NCBI GenBank assembly: GCA_026706385.1
Contig: JAPOYV010000132.1
Span: 1-60,664 of the forward strand
Length of the DNA: 60,664 nucleotides
Source of the DNA: Gammaproteobacteria bacterium
Lineage (GTDB): Bacteria > Pseudomonadota > Gammaproteobacteria > Pseudomonadales > Azotimanducaceae
Direction of reading: 5' to 3'
Shown: positions 28,930-37,174 of the stretch, piece after piece
Layout: every line of letters starts with the position of its first letter
Numbering within the stretch: position 1 is the first letter of the stretch
The notes under the pieces: model-generated
Database searches by the model: none
Seen by the model: only the letters and a program-made list of their open reading frames with translations
Told to the model about the DNA's origin: nothing
Translations under genes and position numbers: made by a program

Positions 28930-30231
28930 CTATGTCGGCCCTTGAGGGTGGCCGTCTTGCTTAAGCTCCGTGACGAGCGTGTCCAGGTCCAGCGTCGACT
29001 GTGGGCGGTCCGCGCGCAGCCACTTGAGCGAGACGCGATTCTCCGCCACTTCGTCGTCGCCGACAATCACGGCCCAGCGCGCGCCGCTGCGGTCGGCTTC
29101 TCGAATCTGGCTGCGCAAGCCGCCCACGGCGTGCTGCAGGACACGCAGGGTCGTGTGATCGCGAACGTGCTCGGCCACGCCGGCGCCGTACTGGGCATGC
29201 TCGGGCCCCGCCACCGCCACGAAAACGTCCGCCCGCGCATGCCTGTGTTGCTCGTTGTCGGTGCGCACGCTGGCCTTTTCCGCGTGCAGTAAGACGACCC
29301 GGTCGAGTCCCATCCCGAAGCCGAGGCCCGGCGTCGGCCGACCGCCGAGTCGCTCCACCAAGCCGTCGTAGCGACCGCCTGACGAGACCGCGTTCTGCGC
29401 GCCCAGGGCTTCGGTGACCCATTCGAAGACGGTGTGCGTGTAGTAGTCCAGGCCGCGCACGAGGAAGGGATTGACCACATAGCCGACGTCGGCGGCATCC
29501 AAGGCCCGCCGCAGTCCCTCGAAGTGCTCGCGGCTCGCCCGGTCGAGGTAGGCGTCCATGGGCGGTGCGCCGGCGACGATGGCGCGCGTCGTCGCCACCT
29601 TGCTGTCGAGGATCCGCAAGGGATTGGTGTCGAGGCGGCGGCGGCTGTCCGCGTCGAGATCGGCGGCGTACGGCGCCAGGTACTCGACGAGGGCCTTCCG
29701 GTAGAGGAGCCGGGAATCCTGCGAGCCGATGGTGTTGAGCTCGAGCGTCACGAGGTCGGCGATGCCGAGTTCCCGGAAGATGCGCCCGAGCATGGTGAGC
29801 ATCTCCGCATCGACGTCCGGGCCCGGCAAGCCGAACACCTCCGCGCCGATCTGCGTATGCTCCCGGCTGCGGCCTTTCTGCGGGCGTTCATAGCGGAACA
29901 TGGAGCCCCGGTACCACAGCTTCGGCGCCTGGTTGTGCAGCAGGCCGTTCTCGATACAGGCCCGGGCGCAGCCCGCCGTGCCCTCCGGTCGCAGGGACAG
30001 GGACTTACCCCTGCGGTCCGCGAACGTGAACATCTCCTTCTCGACGAGGTCGGTGGCCTCGCCAACCCCGCGGCTGAACAGTTCCGTCGCTTCGATGAGC
30101 GGCAGCCGGATCTCCGTATAGCCATAGCGGTCGAGCACGTCGACGACCACCTCCTCGACCTCGCGCCAGCGCCCGGTGACGTCTGGAAGGATGTCGCGCA
30201 TACCGCGCACCAGTCGATAGGCTCCGGCCAT
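28930..30231 (-). CDS. hisS: histidyl-tRNA synthetase
   Basis: A class II synthetase of 433 residues. It has R-G-M-R-D-I-L-P-D near residue 8, motif 2 as F-R-Y-E-R-P-Q-K-G-R near 115, and motif 3 as G-L-G-F-G-M-G-L-D-R near 315. A C-terminal anticodon-binding domain follows. The ATG at 30231 is five bases after the rodZ stop. In most gammaproteobacteria ispG separates rodZ from hisS; it is absent here. Confidence 0.96.
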   Translation of the reverse strand: MAGAYRLVRGMRDILPDVTGRWREVEEVVVDVLDRYGYTEIRLPLIEATELFSRGVGEATDLVEKEMFTFADRRGKSLSLRPEGTAGCARACIENGLLHNQAPKLWYRGSMFRYERPQKGRSREHTQIGAEVFGLPGPDVDAEMLTMLGRIFRELGIADLVTLELNTIGSQDSRLLYRKALVEYLAPYAADLDADSRRRLDTNPLRILDSKVATTRAIVAGAPPMDAYLDRASREHFEGLRRALDAADVGYVVNPFLVRGLDYYTHTVFEWVTEALGAQNAVSSGGRYDGLVERLGGRPTPGLGFGMGLDRVVLLHAEKASVRTDNEQHRHARADVFVAVAGPEHAQYGAGVAEHVRDHTTLRVLQHAVGGLRSQIREADRSGARWAVIVGDDEVAENRVSLKWLRADRPQSTLDLDTLVTELKQDGHPQGPT

Positions 30232-30235
30232 CGTC

Positions 30236-31243
30236 TCAACCGCCGCCGAGTTCGAAACGTGCCACGTTGTTTTCGCGCGTAAACGGCCCGAGATCGACGG
30301 ATTCGCCGTCGAACTCCACGCGCACGGCCAGCGCGTTGCCCACCAGTATGCTGAGGGGGACCTGACCTGCCACCGTGATCGTGCGGCCGTTTCGGCCCAG
30401 ATCGCCGAACAGTTGCCTGCCTGTTGCGTCGTCAACGCTGACCCAGGACTCGTCGTCGAAGACCACCGTCAATTCACCGACCACGCCGCTCACGGCGGTC
30501 GTGCCGTCGGCAGACGCAGGTACCCCATCGGCAACCCCGTCAGACGCGAACGACCGGGCCTCGTCGTGCTCCCCGGTCTGGGCTTGGGGCTCCGCAGGTA
30601 GCGCCGCGGATGCGACCGGCTCGTCGGCGACCGCCAGCGCCGGGGTGATGGGCTCCTGATCGGCGGTTGCCACCTCGGAACCTCCATCAGCCGCCCCGTC
30701 TTCGGCGGCGCCATCCGTAACTATCGGCCACGGCGACACGTTCGGCCGGCCCGCCGGGGATTCCGTCGCAGGCTCCGCTGCCGGCGGCTCGACCACGTCG
30801 TCGGCGAGGAACGGGAACTGCCAGTCCTGCACGCGCCACGCCGTCCACAACACCGCGCCCAGCGCAATGAGCAGAACCGCCACGATGGCGGCGTAACCGA
30901 GAGCCAGCGGCCGCAACGCCAGTTCCGACTTGGGCGTCACACGATGCCGCGGCACGACGACGCTCGGTTCCGGGCGGCCCGCGTCGGCAGCGTCGAAGCG
31001 CCGCGCCAGTTCATCGGCATCGAGGCCGAGAACTCGGGCGTAGTTGCGCACGTAACCCCGCGCATAGGGCCGCATCGGCAGATCCGCGAAGCGGCCTTCC
31101 TCGATGGCGAAGACGACAGCGACATCCAGATGCAGCGCGTCGGCCACCTCGTCCGGGGTCATCCCGGTGGCCTCGCGGGCCGTACGGAACAGTAGGCCGA
31201 ACTCCGCGCTCGGCGATTCACCGCTCGCGGCTGGCTCCGTCAT
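30236..31243 (-). CDS. rodZ: cytoskeletal protein RodZ
   Basis: A protein of 335 residues. The N-terminal Cro/C1-type HTH (about 14-85) contains G-L-L-F-R-T-A-R-E-A and Y-A-R-G-Y-V-R-N-Y-A-R. One transmembrane helix spans about 112-135, followed by an Ala/Glu/Pro-rich linker. The periplasmic DUF4115-type beta domain runs from about 255 to the end. It links MreB to the membrane and controls rod shape. The ATG overlaps the rlmN stop (ATGA). This start removes an in-frame upstream extension that lies inside rlmN. Confidence 0.9.
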   Translation of the reverse strand: MTEPAASGESPSAEFGLLFRTAREATGMTPDEVADALHLDVAVVFAIEEGRFADLPMRPYARGYVRNYARVLGLDADELARRFDAADAGRPEPSVVVPRHRVTPKSELALRPLALGYAAIVAVLLIALGAVLWTAWRVQDWQFPFLADDVVEPPAAEPATESPAGRPNVSPWPIVTDGAAEDGAADGGSEVATADQEPITPALAVADEPVASAALPAEPQAQTGEHDEARSFASDGVADGVPASADGTTAVSGVVGELTVVFDDESWVSVDDATGRQLFGDLGRNGRTITVAGQVPLSILVGNALAVRVEFDGESVDLGPFTRENNVARFELGGG

Positions 31244-32481
31244 GCCACGGCACCTCTGTCCACCAACCGCACCGGCTCGGGCAAACCGTAGCGGGCCCGT
31301 CGCTGCGTCCGGTCGTGGAATTCGCCGGTCAATTGGCCACAGGCCGCAGCGATGTCGTCGCCCCGCGTCGTGCGCAACATGGCCACGAGGCCGCCGTCGA
31401 GGAGCGTCCGCTGGAAGGCAACAACGCGGGTCGCACTTGGGCGCTTGTACGTCGGCAGCCCGCCGGCCACGGGGAACGGGTTGAAGGGAATCAGATTGAC
31501 CATGCAGCGCCAGTCCCGCAGCAAGGCGACGAGGTCGCGGGCGTCCGCCAAGGAGTCGTTGACACCGTCGATCAACGTGTACTCGAAGGTAATCGGGCGC
31601 CGGTCGCCGACCTTTGCAAGGTAGTACCGGCACGCGGCGAGCAACTCGGCGATCGGGTACTTGCGGTTGATCGGGACCAGCCGGTCGCGCAAATCGTCGC
31701 GGGCCGCGTGCAACGACACCGCCAACGAGACGCCGCTGCGATCCGCGAGGTCGTAGATGCGCGGTACGACCCCGGCGGTGCTGATGGTGACCCGACGCTT
31801 CGAAATGCCGAAACCCAGGTCGTCCATGAACACGTCCGCAGCATCCATCGTCGCGTCGAAGTTGAGCAACGGTTCGCCCATGCCCATGAAGACGACGTTG
31901 GTGATCCGGCGCCCCTCCGTGCACGACTCGGCCGCAGCCCGCCAGGCCTGGCCGACGATCTCGGCGCGGCTGAGGTTGCCGCTGAAGCCTTGCTTGCCCG
32001 TCGCGCAGAAGGAGCAGTCGAGGGAACAGCCCACCTGCACCGAGATACACAAGGTATTGCGCTTGGCCTGACTCGATTCCTGCGAGGGGTTCCCCCTCGC
32101 GCTCCCCGGCTGAGGGCTCTTTTCTTGCGAGGGGTTCCCCCTCGCGCTCCCCGGCTGAGGGCTCTCACGACCGTCCGGGATCAGCACGGTCTCGACGGCG
32201 CGCGATGGGCCAACGGAGGCGAGCCATTTGACGACGCCATCGCCGGCACGGTCCGCCACCTTGAGTTCCGGCGCACGTATCTCGGCGACCTCCTTGAGCC
32301 GGGCCCGCAGCGCCTTCCCGAGGTCGGTCATGACGTCGAAGTCGGCCGTACCCGCGCGATACAGCCACTTCATGACCTGGTTCGCCCGGTAGGGCTTTTC
32401 GCCGAGGTCTTGGAAGAAGCCGGCCAGTTCGCGACGCGGCATGCCGAGTAGGTTGGCCCTGTCGGGGCGTACATCCGCCAT
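31240..32481 (-). CDS. rlmN: dual-specificity 23S rRNA/tRNA adenine-C2 methyltransferase RlmN, with inserted repeat
   Basis: A radical-SAM enzyme of 413 residues. The 4Fe-4S cluster motif C-S-L-D-C-S-F-C has cysteines at 152, 156 and 159, and the C-terminal G-D-D-I-A-A-A-C-G-Q-L supplies the second catalytic cysteine. It methylates A2503 of 23S rRNA and A37 of some tRNAs. Residues about 106-136 are an insertion of two tandem S-P-Q-P-G-S-A-R-G-N-P-S-Q-E units. They lie between the N-terminal domain and the strand that starts the radical-SAM core, where E. coli RlmN has only a short loop. The reading frame is unbroken, so the enzyme is probably active with an extra disordered loop. pilF, often next to it, is absent. 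Confidence 0.93.
   Translation of the reverse strand: MADVRPDRANLLGMPRRELAGFFQDLGEKPYRANQVMKWLYRAGTADFDVMTDLGKALRARLKEVAEIRAPELKVADRAGDGVVKWLASVGPSRAVETVLIPDGRESPQPGSARGNPSQEKSPQPGSARGNPSQESSQAKRNTLCISVQVGCSLDCSFCATGKQGFSGNLSRAEIVGQAWRAAAESCTEGRRITNVVFMGMGEPLLNFDATMDAADVFMDDLGFGISKRRVTISTAGVVPRIYDLADRSGVSLAVSLHAARDDLRDRLVPINRKYPIAELLAACRYYLAKVGDRRPITFEYTLIDGVNDSLADARDLVALLRDWRCMVNLIPFNPFPVAGGLPTYKRPSATRVVAFQRTLLDGGLVAMLRTTRGDDIAAACGQLTGEFHDRTQRRARYGLPEPVRLVDRGAVA
32078..32166 (-). repeat. two tandem copies of a 45-bp palindromic repeat inside rlmN
   Basis: Two units of 45 bp lie inside the rlmN coding region. Each contains an 8-bp inverted repeat, GCGAGGGG and CCCCTCGC, around the loop GAA (coding strand). 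Neighbouring units differ by only a few bases. The same element occurs seven times in suhB in the same orientation relative to coding, but there it is read in another frame. The 45-bp period keeps frame. Confidence 0.9.
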
Positions 32482-32507
32482 GGGCTTTACGGTTCGCCTA
32501 AGCGTCC

Positions 32508-32933
32508 TTAACGAGAGCAGATTTCATCCGCCGAAAAGAAGTAGTCGATCTCCCTTCTCGCCGACTCGGGACTGTCGGATCCGTGTACCGCATTGGCATC
32601 GATCGACTCAGCGAAGTCGGCTCGAATGGTTCCGGGAGCCGCCGCCTTGGGGTCGGTTGCTCCCATGAGTTGGCGATTGACGTGGATGGCGTTCACACCC
32701 TCAAGCACTTGCACGACGATCGGCCCCGAGCACATGTAGCCGATCAGCGGCGCATAGAACGGCTTGCCTTCATGCTCGGCGTAGAAGCCGCCGGCCACTT
32801 CCGGCGAGAGCCGCATCATCTTGGTCGCGACGATGCGCAAGCCGCCCTTCTCGAACCGCGCGTAGATCTCGCCGATGAGGTTCTTGGCCACGGCGTCGGG
32901 TTTGACAATCGACAGCGTCCTTTCGAGAGCCAT
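32508..32933 (-). CDS. ndk: nucleoside diphosphate kinase
   Basis: A protein of 141 residues. [10 protein letters not shown] lies at the N-terminus, and the phosphohistidine motif N-A-V-H-G-S-D-S at His117. It balances NTP pools by ping-pong phosphate transfer. The ATG at 32933 is preferred over an upstream in-frame start because a GGAGGTG-like ribosome site lies just before it. It is the first gene of the ndk-rlmN-rodZ-hisS block. Confidence 0.96.
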   Translation of the reverse strand: MALERTLSIVKPDAVAKNLIGEIYARFEKGGLRIVATKMMRLSPEVAGGFYAEHEGKPFYAPLIGYMCSGPIVVQVLEGVNAIHVNRQLMGATDPKAAAPGTIRADFAESIDANAVHGSDSPESARREIDYFFSADEICSR

Positions 32934-32995
32934 TTTCCGCACCTCCACGAACTCACCGGCAGCGCCCCTTGAGCCGGTGGCGCGTAGCGGCGCGC

Positions 32996-33001
32996 ATTAT
33001 A
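32996..33001 (-). promoter_or_regulatory. probable -10 box (TATAAT) upstream of ndk
   Basis: A perfect TATAAT reading on the minus strand lies about 63 bases before the ndk start, in the 128-base ndk-iscS gap. The -35 region is poor. It suggests ndk has its own promoter separate from iscRS. Confidence 0.5.
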
Positions 33002-33061
33002 CGCCGCCGAGGTTCGCTTGGTTGTGACCGCGGTTGAGCTCCGCAGTCGGGTTGCATCCTC

Positions 33062-34246
33062 TTACCCGGCCGGGTGTGGGTGCTTCTCGCCGGGTTGCAG
33101 TCCCGCTAGCGAGGAAACGACCTCGGCGACCCGGCGGCCTGCGAAGTCCACGTCCTCGACGGTGGTGAACCGACCCACCGTGAAGCGCAGCGAACTCCCC
33201 GCCAGGTCGTCCGGCACGCCCATGGCCCGCAGGACGTGCGACGGCTCGACCGTCGCCGAGGTGCACGCCGAACCGGAAGACACGGCCACATCGTCGAGCG
33301 CCATCAGCAGGGTCTCGCCGTCGACGCCCACAAAGCCGACATTGAGGTTGCCCGGCAGCCGGGCGTCGAGCGTTCCATTCAGCCGAGAACCGGGAATCTG
33401 CCCGAGGTGCGACCAGAGCCGGTCCCGCAGACGCGAAATACGCGCGTTTTCCTCGACCAGGGTGTCGGCGCAAAGCCGGCACGCTTCCCCCAAGCCGACG
33501 ATCTGGTGCGTCGCGAGCGTCCCCGAGCGCATCCCGCGCTCGTGACCGCCGCCGTGGATCTGGGCGACAAGCTTGACCGGGGGTTCGCGGCGCACGTACA
33601 GCGCACCTATGCCTTTCGGCGCGTAGATCTTGTGCCCGGAGATGCTCAACAGGTCGATGCAGTCCCGTTCCACGTCGATGTCGATTTTGCCCGTGCTCTG
33701 GGCGGCGTCGGTATGGAAGACGACATCCCGCGCGCGGCAGGCCGCGCCGATGGCCGCGACGTCGTTCACCGTGCCGACTTCGTTGTTGACGTGCATGACC
33801 GAGACGAGAACCGTGTCCGGTCGCATGGCGGCCGCGACGCGCCCGGGACTGACGATGCCGTCGGCATCCGGGTCGACGAAGGTAACCTCGGCCCCCTGCT
33901 CCGCCAGGTACTCCGCGGTGTCGAGCACGGCCTTGTGCTCATAGGAGGTGGTGACCAAATGGCCGCCGGCGCGCGCCTCGAGGACGCCCTTGAGCGCGAG
34001 GTTGTCGGACTCCGTCGCACCCGACGTCCACACGATCTCGCGCGGGTCGGCATGGATCAGCGCGGCGACGTGGGCCCGCGCCTCTTCCACCAGTTCGGCG
34101 GCATCCCAGCCGAAGGCGTGCGACGTCGACGCCGGATTGCCGAACGTGCCGTCCACCAAGAGGCATTCGCCCATCTTCTCGGCCACGCCGGGATCCACGG
34201 GCGTGGTCGCCGAGTAGTCCAGGTAAACAGCCCGACCGGGTTGCAT
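33062..34246 (-). CDS. iscS: cysteine desulfurase IscS
   Basis: A PLP enzyme of 394 residues. The Schiff-base Lys206 sits in [10 protein letters not shown] and the sulfur-carrying Cys328 in S-S-G-S-A-C-T-S, at the same numbers as in E. coli IscS. It removes sulfur from cysteine for Fe-S clusters, thiouridine and other thio-cofactors. It follows iscR by 13 bases. The iscU, iscA, hscB, hscA and fdx genes that normally follow are absent: the next gene on this strand is ndk. Confidence 0.96.
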   Translation of the reverse strand: MQPGRAVYLDYSATTPVDPGVAEKMGECLLVDGTFGNPASTSHAFGWDAAELVEEARAHVAALIHADPREIVWTSGATESDNLALKGVLEARAGGHLVTTSYEHKAVLDTAEYLAEQGAEVTFVDPDADGIVSPGRVAAAMRPDTVLVSVMHVNNEVGTVNDVAAIGAACRARDVVFHTDAAQSTGKIDIDVERDCIDLLSISGHKIYAPKGIGALYVRREPPVKLVAQIHGGGHERGMRSGTLATHQIVGLGEACRLCADTLVEENARISRLRDRLWSHLGQIPGSRLNGTLDARLPGNLNVGFVGVDGETLLMALDDVAVSSGSACTSATVEPSHVLRAMGVPDDLAGSSLRFTVGRFTTVEDVDFAGRRVAEVVSSLAGLQPGEKHPHPAG

Positions 34247-34259
34247 TCTCCAGATGCGC

Positions 34260-34721
34260 TTAGACGTGACGCGCCGCGATCAAGTCCGCGCTGTCCTGTC
34301 GGCGCGCAACCGACAGCACGTCGCCGCGGCGCACGAGGCTTGCGAGCGTCACGCGCGTGAGGAACAAATGAATCTGCATGCTGAGATCAGCCCACAGCTC
34401 GTGGGTAAGACAGGTATCCCCGTCCTGGCAGTCGCCGGTGCCGCCGCAGCGGGTCGCGTCAACACCCTCGCCGACCGCGCTCACCACATCCGCGACACTC
34501 ACCGCCGCCGGATCGCCACGCAGCAGGTAGCCGCCCCCGGGACCGCGCACGCTGTCCACGAGACCCGCTCGCTTCAGGCGCACGAACAACTGCTCCAGGT
34601 AGGCTTGCGAGATTCCCTGGCGTGCCGCGATCTCCGCCAGCGTCGTCGGCTCCGTGTCGGCATGGAGCGCGACGTCGAGCATCGCGGTAACGGCGTAGCG
34701 GCCTTTGGTCGTCAGGCGCAT
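34260..34721 (-). CDS. iscR: Rrf2-family Fe-S cluster-sensing regulator IscR
   Basis: A protein of 153 residues. The Rrf2 winged-helix N-terminus is [14 protein letters not shown]. The cluster ligands Cys92, Cys98, Cys104 and His107 lie in [17 protein letters not shown] and match E. coli IscR numbering exactly. It would sense 2Fe-2S status and repress its own operon. The 94-base gap upstream to trmJ presumably carries its promoter and operator; I could not identify an IscR site with confidence. Confidence 0.95.
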   Translation of the reverse strand: MRLTTKGRYAVTAMLDVALHADTEPTTLAEIAARQGISQAYLEQLFVRLKRAGLVDSVRGPGGGYLLRGDPAAVSVADVVSAVGEGVDATRCGGTGDCQDGDTCLTHELWADLSMQIHLFLTRVTLASLVRRGDVLSVARRQDSADLIAARHV

Positions 34722-34815
34722 GGCGTGTGTCGGGCGAAATCAAGCATCCCTGGGGCGTCGCGTTGACGGTCGGCGCTCTCGCTGGCCGGCGCGACTAAGC
34801 GTTCACCGCCGTAGT

Positions 34816-35601
34816 TTAGCGCCTTTTGCGCATCGCGCGTTGGACGTGGGTCAGGACTCCGCGCAGGATCGCCACCTCGGTCTCGTCGAGTTCCACGCGC
34901 CCGAACAGGCGCTTGAGGCGCGTCATCGTCCGCCGCGGCGCCTTCGGATCTTCGAATTCAATGGCTACCAGGACTTCCTCGAGGTGCGCATGGAAACCCG
35001 CCAACTCGGCGGCGCTGGCCAAGGGGCGGTCCCACCTCTGCTCGTGTGCCTCGGACGCCACGCTCTGGACCTTGAAGAGTTCGTAGCACACCACTTGGAC
35101 GGCCATCGCGAGGTTCAACGACGCGTAGCCCGGATGCGCGGGGATGACGACGTGCCGGGTGCACCGCTCCAACTCGTCGTTCGTGAGCCCACTATCTTCG
35201 CGTCCGAAAAGCACCGCGAGCGGCGACCCGGCCGCACCGGTCGAAGTCACCCGCGCGGCGAAGTCGGCGGCACTGTCGACCGGTAGCGGGATGCGACGCC
35301 GCCGTGCGCTGGTGCCTGCTACAAGCGCGCAATCCGCGACGGCCTCGTCCACGCTGTCGAATACGCGGGCCGCCCGCAACACGTCGGTCGCGCCGGCAGC
35401 ACGCCACTCGGCTTGCGGATCCGGGAACCGCTTGGGACGCACCAAGGCGAGGTCGCCGAAGCCCATGGTCTTCATGGCGCGCGCGGCACCCCCGATGTTC
35501 CCGGGATGGCTGGGCTCGACGAGCACGATACGCACGTGGAACGAGCTCGGCGTAGCCCGATCGCTGCCCGATCCCGGGCCCGCTGCGGTTTGAGTGGGCA
35601 T
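34816..35601 (-). CDS. trmJ: tRNA (cytidine/uridine-2'-O-)-methyltransferase TrmJ
   Basis: A SPOUT methyltransferase of 261 residues. I-V-L-V-E-P-S-H-P-G-N-I-G-G-A-A-R-A-M-K lies near residue 24, and the knot-forming L-F-G-R-E-D-S-G-L-T-N-D-E-L near 120. It methylates ribose 32 in tRNAs. It sits upstream of iscR as in E. coli and Pseudomonas. The start at 35601 is the first reasonable ATG, and the roughly 20 residues before the conserved strand are low-complexity. suhB, usually divergent next to it, is displaced by two SDR genes. Confidence 0.92.
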   Translation of the reverse strand: MPTQTAAGPGSGSDRATPSSFHVRIVLVEPSHPGNIGGAARAMKTMGFGDLALVRPKRFPDPQAEWRAAGATDVLRAARVFDSVDEAVADCALVAGTSARRRRIPLPVDSAADFAARVTSTGAAGSPLAVLFGREDSGLTNDELERCTRHVVIPAHPGYASLNLAMAVQVVCYELFKVQSVASEAHEQRWDRPLASAAELAGFHAHLEEVLVAIEFEDPKAPRRTMTRLKRLFGRVELDETEVAILRGVLTHVQRAMRKRR

Positions 35602-35701
35602 CGATGAAACGTAACACAGGGATCGAAGCTCCTTGCCGTACGACCGATCATCGAATGCCGTCGCTACGACCACGCGCGTTTCGCGTTACGATGGCAAAGC
35701 G

Positions 35702-36514
35702 ATGCTTGAAGATCTGACGCTCACAGGCCGCAGTGCCGTGGTGACCGGTGGCGGGCGCGGCCTTGGCCGAGCCATGGCGAAGGCGCTGGCCAAGGCCGGG
35801 GCCAATGTGCTGGTGGCCGCGCGGACGCGCGCCCAGGTCGACGACGCGGTTGCGGAGATCCAGGCCGACGGTGGCCGTGCGGTGGCCTGGGTCGCCGACG
35901 TGACCGACTCCGGGCAGGTCGATGACATGGTGGACGCATGCCTAGATGCCTTCGGCGCCATCGACGTGATGATCGCGAACGCGGGCGGCGGCGGTGTGCA
36001 AGGCAACTGGGAGTTCTGGGAGTATCCCGACGACGCGTTCGAGGCGGTCCTCGCGACCAACCTCAAGAGCAACTTCTATTGCGGACGGGCGGCCGCCCGG
36101 CACATGGTCGACCGCGGGCAGGGCGGCGTCATCATCAACACGTCCTCGGGCACCGCGTTGCGCGGCAACCGGTCGTTCGCCTACCCGACCGCGAAAGGCG
36201 GCCAGATCAGCCTGACCAAGAGCATGGCGACCATGCTGGGTCCCCACGACATCCGGGTGAACGTGATCGTGCCCGGCTTCGTCGCGCAACGGCCAGCCAA
36301 CGACGAGCGCGAGGCGGAAATCCGACGGCAGCGCGGCGAACGCATCCCCGTTCGGCGAATCGGCGAATGGTGGGAACTCGGCCCGTTGGCCGTGTACCTG
36401 GCGTCGGACGCATCGCGGTACGTGACAGGACAACTGTTCATCATCGACGGCGGCGGGCTCGCCGGCGGCATCGGGCCCACGGGCTTCGTTCCACGGCATT
36501 CGGCAAGCGACTGA
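35702..36514 (+). CDS. SDR-family oxidoreductase (catalytically complete)
   Basis: A short-chain dehydrogenase of 270 residues. The cofactor motif T-G-G-G-R-G-L-G-R lies near 15, N-A-G-G-G near 92, and the catalytic S-S-G...Y-P-T-A-K near 160. The substrate is unknown. It overlaps the next SDR gene by one base (TGATG) and is likely co-translated with it. This gene pair lies between trmJ and suhB, which are neighbours in most relatives, so it looks like an insertion into a conserved junction. The ATG at 35702 gives the family-standard N-terminus. Confidence 0.85.
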   Translation: MLEDLTLTGRSAVVTGGGRGLGRAMAKALAKAGANVLVAARTRAQVDDAVAEIQADGGRAVAWVADVTDSGQVDDMVDACLDAFGAIDVMIANAGGGGVQGNWEFWEYPDDAFEAVLATNLKSNFYCGRAAARHMVDRGQGGVIINTSSGTALRGNRSFAYPTAKGGQISLTKSMATMLGPHDIRVNVIVPGFVAQRPANDEREAEIRRQRGERIPVRRIGEWWELGPLAVYLASDASRYVTGQLFIIDGGGLAGGIGPTGFVPRHSASD

Positions 36515-37152
36515 TGGAACACTTCGAACTGGCCGGAAAGACGGCAGCCCTGGTGGGGACGGGCAACCCCGCGGCGGATGCCATTGCCGCCGCCTATCGG
36601 GAAGCTGGCGCCGAGGTCGTGCCGGCGTCGCGCATCGAGGAACTCGAGACGCCGTTCGACATCGTCGCGATCGCCCAGGACGCGTTTCTCGCCAAGCCCA
36701 TTGCCGAGATCGGCGATGACGAACTCGAGCGCGTTCTCGGTGCCAACCTGGGCGGTGTCTTCGCCGCCCTGCGGGCCGCCCAACGTGCCATCCGCCGCCC
36801 GGGGCGGATCGTCGTCGTCACCAGCGTGCTCGGCGAGCGCGGGTTGCCGAACTGCTCCGCGTACGCGGCCGCCCACGGCGCCGTGCACAATCTCATCCGT
36901 GCGGTTGCGCAGGAATTCGCCCCGGCGGACATCTCCGTCAACGGCATCGCAATCGGCTGGATGGACTGGATGCACGACCGCCTCGATCCCGCGGACCCGG
37001 AAGCGGCGCGCGCCGTTCGCTTCACGATCCTCAAACGCCCCGGCACGGCGGATGACATAGGCGCGCTCGCCGTTTGGCTCTCCGGCAGCGGCGCGGGCTT
37101 CGTCACGGGCCAGATCTTCACCGCCGATGGCGGCCTAACGACGCATCTCTAA
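36514..37152 (+). CDS. degenerate SDR-family protein, catalytic Lys replaced
   Basis: A protein of 212 residues, recognisable as an SDR by the V-V-V-T-S-V-L-G strand, S...Y-A-A-A-H, the N-G-I-A-I-G-W segment and F-T-A-D-G-G-L at the end. The cofactor-binding Gly-rich loop is altered (G-T-G-N-P-A-A-D where T-G-x-x-x-G-x-G is expected). The catalytic Y-x-x-x-K reads Y-x-x-x-H. It is also about 40-50 residues shorter than its neighbour. It may be a non-catalytic partner of the complete SDR with which it is translationally coupled, or an enzyme with altered chemistry. The frame is intact, so it is not an obvious pseudogene. Confidence 0.8.
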   Translation: MEHFELAGKTAALVGTGNPAADAIAAAYREAGAEVVPASRIEELETPFDIVAIAQDAFLAKPIAEIGDDELERVLGANLGGVFAALRAAQRAIRRPGRIVVVTSVLGERGLPNCSAYAAAHGAVHNLIRAVAQEFAPADISVNGIAIGWMDWMHDRLDPADPEAARAVRFTILKRPGTADDIGALAVWLSGSGAGFVTGQIFTADGGLTTHL

Positions 37153-37174
37153 GCGAAAGGCGAGCCAGGTCCTC

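Noticed and set aside
30236-32050. 604-residue fused version of RodZ
   Set aside because: The N-terminal part is a shadow of rlmN; the RodZ start at the rlmN stop (ATGA) fits the family.
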